A stretch of 64,000 nucleotides of DNA from NCBI RefSeq assembly GCF_014646295.1, contig NZ_BMNE01000006.1, forward strand, positions 124,001 through 188,000, given 5' to 3'. The notes beneath the pieces are model-generated. The model was not told where the DNA came from, did no database searches, and saw only the letters and a program-made list of their open reading frames with translations. The position numbers and the translations under genes were made by a program. Source of the stretch: Nocardia rhizosphaerihabitans. Lineage in GTDB: Bacteria > Actinomycetota > Actinomycetes > Mycobacteriales > Mycobacteriaceae. Shown here piece by piece: positions 17,922 through 25,414 of the stretch. Position 1 is the first letter of the stretch, and each line of letters starts with the position of its first letter.

Positions 17922-18187
17922 TGCTTTTCTGTTCCTTCATCTCTGTCTGGCGACGCAGGCCCTGGTGGGGGCGCGGTGGATCGCGCAGCGCGCGCAGCGG
18001 CGCACGCCGGTCAGGCGATGTGTTGTTTCTGTCCTGTATGGGAATGTGCGACGCTGTCGGGGTCGGACGCTCGATGGCAGTCCGCGCGCCGCACGGTGCT
18101 CCACAGCTGGCTGCGGGGAGACCACGCGCTGTTCGGGGCTGAAGGAAGTTGGATACTCCCGGGCTAACCAAACCGCAGGTCTGTTTG

Positions 18188-18210
18188 TGACCTGATTGCA
18201 GAATGGTCAC
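18188..18210. promoter_or_regulatory. Inverted repeat GTGACC-N11-GGTCAC upstream of transglycosylase
   Basis: Perfect 6-bp arms at 18188-18193 and 18205-18210. The spacing suits a dimeric regulator such as a Crp-family or response-regulator protein. Location about 270 bases before the gene suggests the promoter is far upstream and the leader long. Confidence 0.35.
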
Positions 18211-18483
18211 GATGGGTTAACGCAAGGTGAACGAAACCTGAACGGCAAACGCTGACGATCTTGGTTGCTCCACCGGGCAGTTGCGGAATCGTTATGTATG
18301 CAGGGGGTTTGCTGCTGTTACGGATGTGCCACGCGTCACAGAAAAAGTTTGCCCAAATCAGGTTTCACGATCATTTGCGCAGCTCCAGCGTGTCCGGATC
18401 GGGACTGCTGTGGCGTTGCACGCCGATGTCCAGGTCGATTCGATAACGGCTTCGTGACCGTTGTCGAACCCGGGGGCCGGACG

Positions 18484-18531
18484 CAGAAAAGACCGCATCC
18501 CGGCAGTTTCGGTAACTGCCGGGATGCGGTC
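18484..18531 (-). terminator. Rho-independent terminator of tRNA-Lys
   Basis: An 18-bp perfect stem (18491-18508 and 18514-18531) with a 5-base loop is followed on the minus strand by TTTTCT. It starts six bases after the tRNA 3' end. Confidence 0.9.
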
Positions 18532-18536
18532 TGCTG

Positions 18537-18609
<73 letters not shown>

Positions 18610-18963
18610 TTGGTTTGCTCGGATCGCGACTCTAGGAGAGAACCTCTCGGCTTCTCCGTTCGCCCCGCTCTCCGGTGCGGAACAAACATTAACAGGCTTG
18701 GGGCCGGAAAGTGAAATCGGGCCCTGACCAGCGACAATGCGGACCTCTTCGAAGTGTTAACGATCCGGGCCCCGGCACGTATCTAACGATTGTGACTTGG
18801 TCGTGTCGCGGGGTCTATCCCGTTGGTCACGACCGGGCGGGCTGGCAGAATGGCGGGACGACGATCTCGACCGCCCCCGTCGACGCGGATGGCACGAGCG
18901 ATAGGCGTCGATGGGATCTGCGGCGCACACACGTTATTGCGTCGGTACGGAAACGGGGTTGAC
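18610..18963. other. 354-base intergenic region with divergent promoters
   Basis: It separates tRNA-Lys (minus) from the L,D-transpeptidase gene (plus), so both promoters should lie here. No gene or clear repeat is visible; longer frames in this stretch lack a ribosome binding site and a recognisable product. Confidence 0.6.
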
Positions 18964-20172
18964 ATGGGTAAGACGCGGGGGCGACATCGGTCGCTGCGGA
19001 CGATCGTTCCGGTGGCACTGCTCGCGGTGTTCGCGCTGGGGGCGTCGGCGTGCTCGGCGGCGGAGGGAGCTGGGGTCGAGGTCGCGATCGACCGCAACCC
19101 GATCACCGAGCTGATCAAGCCGAAGCTGGTCTCGACGATCAAGGACGGTCAGGTCGGCGTCTCGCCCGGCATGCCGCTGGCCTTCCAGGTCGAGGACGGC
19201 AAGTTCACCGAGGTCACGCTCACGAACAAGGAAGGCCGTCCGGTCTCCGGGCAGCTGGCGGGCGACGGTCGCTCCTGGGCGACCACCGAGGTGCTCGGCT
19301 ACGGCAAGACCTACAACCTGACCGCGTCGGCGATCGGTCTCGGCGGGGTGAACTCGACGACCCTGAGCTTCACCACGAGCTCGCCGAACAGCCAGACCAA
19401 GCCCTACCTGCTTCCCGGCGAGGGCGAAGTCGTCGGCATCGGCCAGCCGGTGGCCATCCAGTTCGACGAGAACATCCCCGATCGGCGGGCCGCGCAGGAC
19501 GCCATCAAGATCACCACCGAACCCGCGGTGGAGGGCGCCTTCTACTGGGTGAACAATCGCGAAGTGCGGTGGCGGCCAGAGCATTTCTGGGCGCCGGGCA
19601 CCAAGGTGACCATCGATGTGAACGTCTACGGCAAGGACCTCGGCAAGGGGCTCTACGGCCAGGACAACATCCACTCGTACTTCACCATCGGTGACGCGCA
19701 GATCTTCACCGCCGACGACAACACCCACCAGGTGACGGTGGAGCGCAACGGCCAGGTGATCATGACCATGCCGACCTCGATGGGCAAGGACAGCACGCCC
19801 ACCGACAACGGCATCTACATCGTCAGCGACCGGCACGAGAAGATCATCATGGACTCCTCGACCTACGGCGTCTCGGTGAACTCGCCGGACGGCTACCGCA
19901 CGCCGGTCGACTACGCGACGCGAATCTCTTACAGCGGCATCTTCTTCCACTCGGCGCCGTGGTCGATCGGGCAGCAGGGCTACTCCAATGCCAGCCATGG
20001 CTGCCTGAACCTGAGCCCCGCGAACGCGCGCTGGGTGTACGAGAACGCCAAGCGTGGTGACATCACGATCATCAAGAACACCGTCGGCGGCACCCTGTCC
20101 GGTGTCGACGGTCTGGGCGACTGGAACATTCCGTGGCCGGAATGGAAGGCGGGCAACGCCGACGTCGCCTGA
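18964..20172 (+). CDS. L,D-transpeptidase lipoprotein (LdtMt2-like)
   Basis: The 402-residue periplasmic enzyme makes 3-3 cross-links in peptidoglycan. A signal peptide ends in a lipobox-like ASAC with Cys at 30. Two Ig-like domains fill about residues 45-250. A YkuD catalytic domain follows, with a His at about 329 and the SHGC motif with catalytic Cys at 347 (FFHSAPW, then SNASHGCLN). A C-terminal Trp-rich tail (DWNIPWPEWK) is typical of the mycobacterial class. ATG 18964 is the start that places the signal peptide correctly. Such enzymes are insensitive to most penicillins but blocked by carbapenems. Confidence 0.95.
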   Translation: MGKTRGRHRSLRTIVPVALLAVFALGASACSAAEGAGVEVAIDRNPITELIKPKLVSTIKDGQVGVSPGMPLAFQVEDGKFTEVTLTNKEGRPVSGQLAGDGRSWATTEVLGYGKTYNLTASAIGLGGVNSTTLSFTTSSPNSQTKPYLLPGEGEVVGIGQPVAIQFDENIPDRRAAQDAIKITTEPAVEGAFYWVNNREVRWRPEHFWAPGTKVTIDVNVYGKDLGKGLYGQDNIHSYFTIGDAQIFTADDNTHQVTVERNGQVIMTMPTSMGKDSTPTDNGIYIVSDRHEKIIMDSSTYGVSVNSPDGYRTPVDYATRISYSGIFFHSAPWSIGQQGYSNASHGCLNLSPANARWVYENAKRGDITIIKNTVGGTLSGVDGLGDWNIPWPEWKAGNADVA

Positions 20173-20196
20173 TCCGCGCCTGGTCGACGCGAAAAG

Positions 20197-20230
20197 CAAA
20201 GGGCCACCGGAAATTTCCGGTGGCCCTTTG
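20197..20230. terminator. Perfect 34-bp palindrome terminator
   Basis: 17-bp arms meet at AAATTT (20197-20213 and 20214-20230) and end in CTTTG followed by TTG. It lies between two convergent genes and can act in both directions. Confidence 0.8.
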
Positions 20231-20245
20231 TTGTGTACGGGTAGT

Positions 20246-20599
20246 TCAGGCGGGGGTCGGCAGGTCGCTGCAGTCCATCATCGCCTCGCCCGCGACGGCC
20301 AGCGCGCTGCCGAGCGCGCCGCACAGGATGCGGCCGCCGAAGAGCAGCCGGTCCAGGTTGGGCAGGCCGGCCGAGCCGGTGCCGGAGGAGCCGGTGGTCT
20401 CGACGCCGGTGGTGGAGCCGCTCTGTGCCGAGCCGGACTCGGGCTGCTCGGTGGGCAGGCCGAAATCGCCGGTGGCCGTCGGCGCGGCGGCGACATACGG
20501 GGACAGGGGCAGGCCGGGTGACTCGGCCGCCGCGGTCCCCGCGATCGGGCCGAGCGCGGTGGCGGCCGCGAAGGCGGCGACGACGGTGGAACGCTTCAT
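20246..20599 (-). CDS. Small secreted Ser/Gly/Thr-rich protein
   Basis: The 117-residue precursor has a signal peptide (MKRSTVVAAFAAATALGPIAG, cleaved near TAAA). The middle is Ser/Gly/Thr-rich and includes TGSSGTGSAG. The C-terminal part LLFGGRILCGALGSALAVAGEAMMDCSD has two cysteines and amphipathic character. I do not recognise the family. The low-complexity segment resembles that of the Excalibur protein at 10965-11261. ATG 20599 is preceded by AAAGACCCC rather than a strong ribosome binding site. Confidence 0.75.
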   Translation of the reverse strand: MKRSTVVAAFAAATALGPIAGTAAAESPGLPLSPYVAAAPTATGDFGLPTEQPESGSAQSGSTTGVETTGSSGTGSAGLPNLDRLLFGGRILCGALGSALAVAGEAMMDCSDLPTPA

Positions 20600-20708
20600 C
20601 AAGGGGTCTTTCCGGTCGAACGCTGACGAGATATGCCCCACATCTGGGCAGTGGTCCAGAGTGTAGCGGTCAAACGTGACGTTCGTCATGGCACCGGCCA
20701 CCTGCGAG

Positions 20709-20885
20709 CTACGCCGTGGCGGCGAGCCCGCGGTCGGCGCCGTGGAGTTCGGCCGAGATGCTGACGCCGGGGTCGCCGCCGACGACTCGTCGAGCCCCGC
20801 AGCGGCACCGTTGATAGGCGATGAGGCCCTCGCTGGTCCGGTGGCAGGACTCGATCCGCCAGGTGTGCGTGGTGTGGCTGTTCAT
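20709..20885 (-). CDS. Small zinc-ribbon-like protein
   Basis: The 58-residue protein (MNSHTTHTWRIESCHRTSEG...) carries C-x-H and C-x-C pairs (ESCHRTSEG and YQRCRCGARRV), suggesting a single metal site. Similar short proteins with the TWR...RCxCG pattern occur widely in actinobacteria without known function. It is divergent from the CGNR zinc-finger gene, with only 25 bases between starts, so they probably share an operator. Confidence 0.65.
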   Translation of the reverse strand: MNSHTTHTWRIESCHRTSEGLIAYQRCRCGARRVVGGDPGVSISAELHGADRGLAATA

Positions 20886-20899
20886 GCTTCGAGTCTGAT

Positions 20900-20928
20900 G
20901 TAATGGCATTGTGCACTACAACCATTAC
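20900..20928. promoter_or_regulatory. Inverted repeat GTAATGG-N15-CCATTAC over a start codon
   Basis: Perfect 7-bp arms (20900-20906 and 20922-20928) flank a central GTGCAC. The GTG at 20911, start of the CGNR protein, lies inside. Binding here would block both divergent genes. Confidence 0.5.
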
Positions 20929-21435
20929 GGGCGGGAGCCGGTGCAGCTCGGCGTAGACCTGCTCAACGAACCGTGTGGAAGTGCCGCGGAGCTGGGGCGG
21001 CGCTGTGCGGCGGCGGGGCTGGTCCTATCCCAAGCGCCGACGGACGACGATCTGGCGTCGGTGACGGCGTTTCTGGCGCGCTGGCGGCGGGTGGTGGCGT
21101 GTGCGGATCGGACCGAACGCGCGGCGATGCTCAACGTGCTGCTGGCCGAGTACGCGTCGGCGCCCCGCCTGACCGACCACGCGGGCGACGGCTGGCACCT
21201 GCATTTCCGCGATCCCGGGGTGCCGACCGATCGCCAGGTCGCCGCGCTGATAGCCGTCGGCACCGCACTGCACCTCACCGGACTGGGAATGGACCGGCTC
21301 GGTGAGTGCGCGGCCGAGGGGTGCGCGCGAGTGTACGCCGACACCTCGCGCAACGGCAGGCAGCGTTTCTGCAGCCCGGCGTGCGCGAACCGGTCGGCGG
21401 TGCGCAGGCACCGGGCCGGCCGCGTCGCCGGGTGA
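20911..21435 (+). CDS. CGNR zinc-finger protein with ABATE domain (putative regulator)
   Basis: The 174-residue protein has an N-terminal ABATE (stress-linked) domain at about residues 10-125. A C-terminal CGNR zinc finger follows, with Cys ligands in GECAAEGCARVYAD and RQRFCSPACANRSAVRRHR. Such proteins are thought to bind DNA. Translation starts at GTG 20911, inside an inverted repeat, suggesting autoregulation. The start is nearly leaderless with respect to the divergent gene, so a leaderless transcript is possible. Confidence 0.88.
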   Translation: MHYNHYGREPVQLGVDLLNEPCGSAAELGRRCAAAGLVLSQAPTDDDLASVTAFLARWRRVVACADRTERAAMLNVLLAEYASAPRLTDHAGDGWHLHFRDPGVPTDRQVAALIAVGTALHLTGLGMDRLGECAAEGCARVYADTSRNGRQRFCSPACANRSAVRRHRAGRVAG

Positions 21436-21438
21436 CTG

Positions 21439-22283
21439 TCACTCCAGCACAGGGAAGTTGGCGCGCAGGACGTTGTGCGGATCGCGGACCCGCTTGAGCT
21501 CGCGAAGCCGGGTCAGCGTCGCCTCGTCGAAGGCCGCGCTCGCCGATTCGCCGGGCGCGAGGAAGGTGTAGGGCTTGGTGCCGGTGATGTGCGGGCCGAG
21601 TCCGTCCAGGATCGTGGCGAATCCGGCGGTGACGTCGTCGATCAGGTGCGGCAGGCCGAGGCCGAGCAGATAGAGGGCGTAGGGCTCGGTGACCTTGCCG
21701 CGCGCGCCGTCGTCCGGGCCGCTCTGGGCCAGTGCGCCTCCGAGCCCGCGGATCTGGATGTTGAGCAGCGGGGCCACGGGTGCGTCCGTTCGCCCGCGGC
21801 GTCGACGAGGTCGATCGCGCGGACCGCGTTCGCCGCCCAGCCGTGCGCGCGGGCCAGCCAGCCGAACCCGCCGCCCAGGGTGTATCCCGTCACACCGACG
21901 ACGGGGTTGCTGCCCGCCAGCCCGGACAGGCCGTGCGCGGCGGCCGCGGATTGCACCCGTCCCCACTGCGCGCCGGAACCGACGCGCGCCAGCCGCCGGT
22001 CGGGGTCGATCGCGATGCTGTCGAGCTTGCCGGTGCGGACGAGGATCGCGTTCTCGATGTCGCCGGTCGCGCCGTGGCCGGTCGGCTGGGTCACCACGGT
22101 GCGGCCGGCGCGGCGGGCGTAGCGCACGACGCCCGCGATGTCGTCGGCGTCGGCGACCTGCACGACGGCGGCGACCGATTGCGTCACCGCCACGTTCCAC
22201 GGTCGGGCCGCCTGGTCGAAGCCCTCGTCGCCCGGCAGGAACACCGTCCCGCGGACGGCACCGCGCAGTTCGTCGATACCCAT
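21439..22283 (-). pseudogene. FAD-binding (BBE-type) oxidoreductase, disrupted by deletion and frameshift
   Basis: The first part (from ATG 22283) reads as the N-terminal FAD-binding domain: LPGDEGFDQAARPWN, PTGHGATG, GSGAQWGRV, GVTGYTLGGGFGWLAR. After VDAAGER the frame loses similarity, while another frame resumes with VAPLLNIQIRGLGGAL and runs to a normal C-terminus (RDPHNVLRANFPVLE). Only about 280 residues are covered compared with around 450 for intact relatives; the segment with the substrate-domain core is missing. The breakpoint lies near 21770-21800. This is a deletion with a frameshift, so the enzyme is almost certainly non-functional. Confidence 0.85.
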
Positions 22284-22372
22284 GGCCGAATCCTCGTTTC
22301 TCTCGGTGTGTCTACCGAGTCGACGACAGAGGACCGGGGACTGTGACATCCCCGCCAGTCCCGGTGAAACGC

Positions 22373-22404
22373 AGAAGGGCCGGTCCTCGCGGACCGGCCC
22401 TTCT
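22373..22404 (-). terminator. Terminator hairpin after tRNA-His
   Basis: A 14-bp perfect stem (22373-22386 and 22391-22404) with a 4-base loop lies seven bases past the tRNA 3' end. The following tract is only weakly T-rich (GCGTTTC). Confidence 0.75.
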
Positions 22405-22410
22405 GTTCGG

Positions 22411-22484
22411 GGTGACTGACGGGACTCGAACCCGCGACAGCCAGGATCACAACCTGGTGCTCTACCAACTGAACTACAGTCACC
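22411..22484 (-). tRNA. trnH: tRNA-His (anticodon GTG)
   Basis: A full cloverleaf on the minus strand with acceptor stem GTGACTG/CAGTCAC, D-arm AGTTCAGTTGGTAGAGC, anticodon stem CCAGG/CCTGG with loop TTGTGAT (anticodon GTG) and T-arm GGGTTCGAGTCCC. Counting the extra G at the 5' end, paired with C73, the gene is 74 bases, as expected for tRNA-His. orn lies just upstream, the same order as in mycobacteria. Confidence 0.97.
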
Positions 22485-22538
22485 ATCACCGGTTATTCAC
22501 CGGCGCGGTAAATACTAGCTTGTCTCAGCCCCCAAGCC

Positions 22539-23177
22539 CTAATCCGCTGGTCGGGGGCTTGATCCGGTGACATCGATGGCCTCGGTGACGGCTTCGGCGA
22601 CCGCCGCGATCTCCGTGGTGGAGGGTCCGGGCAGCGGCACGAACGCGGTGCGGCGGTAGTACTCGAGCTCGCGGATGGATTCCTTGATGTCGGCCAGGGC
22701 GCGGTGCGCGAGGCCCTTTTCCGGCTGGCCGAAGTAGATCCGGGGGTACCAGCGGCGGCACAGCTCCTTGATCGAACTCACATCGACCATCCGGTAGTGC
22801 AGGTGCTCGTCGAGTTCGGGCATGTCGCGGGCGATGAAGCCGCGGTCGGTGGCGATCGAGTTACCGCACAGCGGCACCGTGCGCGCGGTGGGCGCGTACT
22901 GGCGGATGTAGTCGAGCACCTCGGCCTGGGCCTGCTCGATGGTCACGGTGGAACGCCGAACCTCTTCGGTGAGACCGGATTTCGCATGCATGTCGGCGAC
23001 GACCGGTGGCATGCAGGCGAGGGCGGCGTCGTCGGCGTGGATGACGATGTCGACACCGTCACCGAGGATGTTCAGGTCGCTGTCGGTCACGAGCGCGGCG
23101 ATCTCGATCAGCTTGTCGCTGTCGAGACGGAGCCCCGTCATCTCGCAATCCATCCAGACCAAGAGTTTGTCGGACAC
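22539..23177 (-). CDS. orn: Oligoribonuclease
   Basis: Orn degrades 2- to 5-nucleotide RNAs, the last step of mRNA turnover and of pGpG breakdown in c-di-GMP signalling. The 212-residue protein is a DEDDh exonuclease. It has D10 and E12 in VWMDCEMTGL, CGNSIATDRGFIARDMPELD and a C-terminal HRALADIKESI. I chose the GTG 23177 start (VSDKLLVW), preceded by AGGGTGG; upstream codons lack conservation. tRNA-His lies downstream and the HerA-like ATPase gene is divergent, as in mycobacteria. Confidence 0.96.
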   Translation of the reverse strand: MSDKLLVWMDCEMTGLRLDSDKLIEIAALVTDSDLNILGDGVDIVIHADDAALACMPPVVADMHAKSGLTEEVRRSTVTIEQAQAEVLDYIRQYAPTARTVPLCGNSIATDRGFIARDMPELDEHLHYRMVDVSSIKELCRRWYPRIYFGQPEKGLAHRALADIKESIRELEYYRRTAFVPLPGPSTTEIAAVAEAVTEAIDVTGSSPRPAD

Positions 23178-23278
23178 CTGAGCCACCCTAACGGGCGATA
23201 CAGTTTGCTTGGAATTCCCCGCAGACGTTTCGAGCATTTCTTGCGTACGGCAGTCATGACCAGACGGAGGACGCGCGA

Positions 23279-24937
23279 ATGACCACCCCCCAGGAGAAGG
23301 CGGCAGCGGCACGCAAGGCGGCCGAGGAAGCCGCGCGGGTCGCCGCCGAAGCGGCAGCGGCAGCGGAGGCCGCCGAGAAGGAAGCCGCCGCCGCGGGCAC
23401 CGGATCAGCTACCACGTCCGGCGAGGCCGGCGAGATCGCGGCGGGTTACGCGTTCGACGGACCGGCGCTCGAGCTCGGCACGGTGATGGTCGACGGTGCG
23501 GCGGATCCCGCGGCACGCGTGCGCATTCCACTGCGGATGATGAACCGACACGGACTCGTCGCGGGCGCCACCGGCACCGGCAAGACCAAGACGCTGCAGG
23601 GCATCGCCGAACAGCTTTCCCGCGCAGGCGTTCCCGTGGTGATGGCCGACGTGAAGGGCGACCTGTCGGGGCTGAGCGAACCGGGTGAGGACAACGAGAA
23701 GGTCCGCGACCGGGCCGCCGAGACCGGCGCGAGCGACTGGGCGCCGAGCGGTTTCCCCACCGAGTTCGTCTCGCTCGGCACCGGCGGCATCGGCGTGCCG
23801 ATCCGGGCGACGATCACCTCGTTCGGCCCGATCCTGCTCAGCAAGGTGCTCGGCCTCAACGACACCCAGGAATCCACCCTCGGGCTCATCTTCCACTGGG
23901 CCGATCAGCGTGGCCTCGCGCTGCTGGATCTGAAGGATCTGCGCGCGGTGATCACCCACCTCACCAGCCCCGAGGGCAAGGAAGACCTCAAGGGCATCGG
24001 CGGTGTCTCGGCGCAGACGGCGGGCGTGATCCTGCGCGCCCTGGTGAATTTGGAGGCCGAGGGTGGCGACACGTTCTTCGGCGAACCCGAACTCGACCCG
24101 GCCGACCTGCTGCGCACCGCGGGTGGGCAGGGCGTGATCACGCTGTTCGAGCTCGGCCAGCAGGCGGCGCGGCCGGTGCTGTTCTCCACCTTCCTGATGT
24201 GGGTGCTCGCGGATCTGTTCCAGACGCTGCCCGAGGTCGGTGACGTCGACAAGCCGAAGCTGATCTTCATCTTCGACGAGGCGCACCTGCTGTTCGCCGA
24301 CGCGTCCAAGGCGTTCCTGCAGCAGGTCGAGCAGACGGTGAAGCTGATCCGGTCCAAGGGTGTCGGCGTGTTCTTCTGCACCCAGTTGCCCACCGACATC
24401 CCGAATCCGGTGCTGTCCCAGCTCGGCGCCCGGATCCAGCACGCGCTGCGCGCCTTCACCCCCGACGATCAGAAGGCGCTGGCGAAGACGGTGCGGACCT
24501 ATCCGAAGTCGACCGTCTACGACCTGGAGGAGGCGCTGACCTCGCTGGGGACCGGTGAGGCGATCGTCACCGTGCTCTCGGAGAAGGGCGCGCCGACGCC
24601 GGTCGCCTGGACCAAGATCGCGCCGCCGCGCTCGCTGATGGACACGATCGGTGACGACCGGATCAAATCCACGGCGCTGTCGAGTGCCCTGCAGGGTAAG
24701 TACGGGCAGAGCATCGATCGGGAGTCGGCCTACGAGATGTTGCTGGCCAGGGTGGCCGCCGCGAATCCGGCGCCCGAGACGCCGCAGGCGCCGGGTCGCT
24801 CGGAGGCACAACAGGAGGAGGACTCGGCGGCCGAGCGGATCATGAAGAATCCGGCGGTGAAGAGCTTCCTGCGGTCAGCGGCCAGCGCCGCCGGTCGAGA
24901 GATCAGTCGAAGCATCTTCGGGACCCGGCGGCGTTAG
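23279..24937 (+). CDS. HerA-like ATPase (DUF853 family)
   Basis: The 552-residue protein opens with a charged Ala/Glu coiled-coil (residues 4-40). The RecA-like core has Walker A GATGTGKT (96-103) and Walker B IFDEAHLLF (near 338). A C-terminal Arg/Ser tail (SRSIFGTRRR) is visible. HerA/DUF853 proteins are hexameric motor ATPases linked to DNA processing or export, but the job of this subfamily is unknown. It is divergent from orn; the mycobacterial counterpart I remember is Rv2510c. A second, shorter HerA-type ATPase occurs at 40748-42118. Confidence 0.93.
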   Translation: MTTPQEKAAAARKAAEEAARVAAEAAAAAEAAEKEAAAAGTGSATTSGEAGEIAAGYAFDGPALELGTVMVDGAADPAARVRIPLRMMNRHGLVAGATGTGKTKTLQGIAEQLSRAGVPVVMADVKGDLSGLSEPGEDNEKVRDRAAETGASDWAPSGFPTEFVSLGTGGIGVPIRATITSFGPILLSKVLGLNDTQESTLGLIFHWADQRGLALLDLKDLRAVITHLTSPEGKEDLKGIGGVSAQTAGVILRALVNLEAEGGDTFFGEPELDPADLLRTAGGQGVITLFELGQQAARPVLFSTFLMWVLADLFQTLPEVGDVDKPKLIFIFDEAHLLFADASKAFLQQVEQTVKLIRSKGVGVFFCTQLPTDIPNPVLSQLGARIQHALRAFTPDDQKALAKTVRTYPKSTVYDLEEALTSLGTGEAIVTVLSEKGAPTPVAWTKIAPPRSLMDTIGDDRIKSTALSSALQGKYGQSIDRESAYEMLLARVAAANPAPETPQAPGRSEAQQEEDSAAERIMKNPAVKSFLRSAASAAGREISRSIFGTRRR

Positions 24938-24948
24938 CGGAGTTCGGC

Positions 24949-25284
24949 TCAGCTGCTGCCGAACCAGCCCCAGGGGAACCAGTTGTTGTAGCCGCCGTGG
25001 CCGCGGTCACAGCGGTCATGGCCGCGGCCGTACCAGTCGTTGTCACAGCGCCTGTGGTCGCAGTTGTAGTCACAGCGGTGCTTGCGGTCGCAGCGGTCGT
25101 AGCCGTAGCCGCGGTTCCAGTCGTCGCACCGTCCGCGGTCGGTCTGTACCAGGTCTGGGACGGCGGCGGGCAGGGCGAGTGCTGGGGTCGCCATGGTCAG
25201 CGGGAAGGTGACGGCCGCGCCGGCCACTGCCATACTCATGAGTAGTCGGCGTAGACCGACCTCTCGGGTTCTGTAGATCTTCAT
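24949..25284 (-). CDS. Secreted Cys-Asp repeat protein of unknown function
   Basis: The 111-residue precursor has a signal peptide (RRLLMSMAVAGAAVTFPLTMATPALA). The mature region is unusually rich in Cys, Asp, Arg, Gly and Tyr. Six cysteines are each followed by Asp (RCDD, RCDR, RCDY, NCDH, RCDN, RCDR) within about 45 residues, interspersed with His. The C-terminus is aromatic (NNWFPWGWFGSS). This could be a metal-binding or disulfide-rich surface peptide; nothing recognisable supports a specific role. It converges with the HerA-like gene, with stops 11 bases apart. Confidence 0.8.
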   Translation of the reverse strand: MKIYRTREVGLRRLLMSMAVAGAAVTFPLTMATPALALPAAVPDLVQTDRGRCDDWNRGYGYDRCDRKHRCDYNCDHRRCDNDWYGRGHDRCDRGHGGYNNWFPWGWFGSS

Positions 25285-25414
25285 GGCTGCCTTTTCCGGC
25301 GCGCTCGTCCTCGGACTCGGCGCGTCGTGTCGAGTTGGTTGATTTTCCCCGACTCATCTGATAGTAGGCGCGCGACGGTGCCGCCACCAGACCGGTGGCG
25401 GCAGTAATCCCGGC

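Larger units (their letters stand above)
17922..18536. other. 615-base region without a convincing gene upstream of the transglycosylase
   Basis: Only short frames lie here. The half nearest the transglycosylase gene would form its leader. It includes an inverted repeat GTGACC-N11-GGTCAC (18188-18210) and, at the far end, the tRNA-Lys terminator. I looked for a c-di-AMP riboswitch, common before such genes, and did not recognise its conserved blocks. Confidence 0.6.

Noticed and set aside
17922..18300. c-di-AMP (ydaO-type) riboswitch upstream of the transglycosylase
   Set aside because: The family is common before such genes, but the minus-strand leader does not show the conserved blocks I know. 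Only a CCGACAGC-like fragment is present, without its partner motifs.
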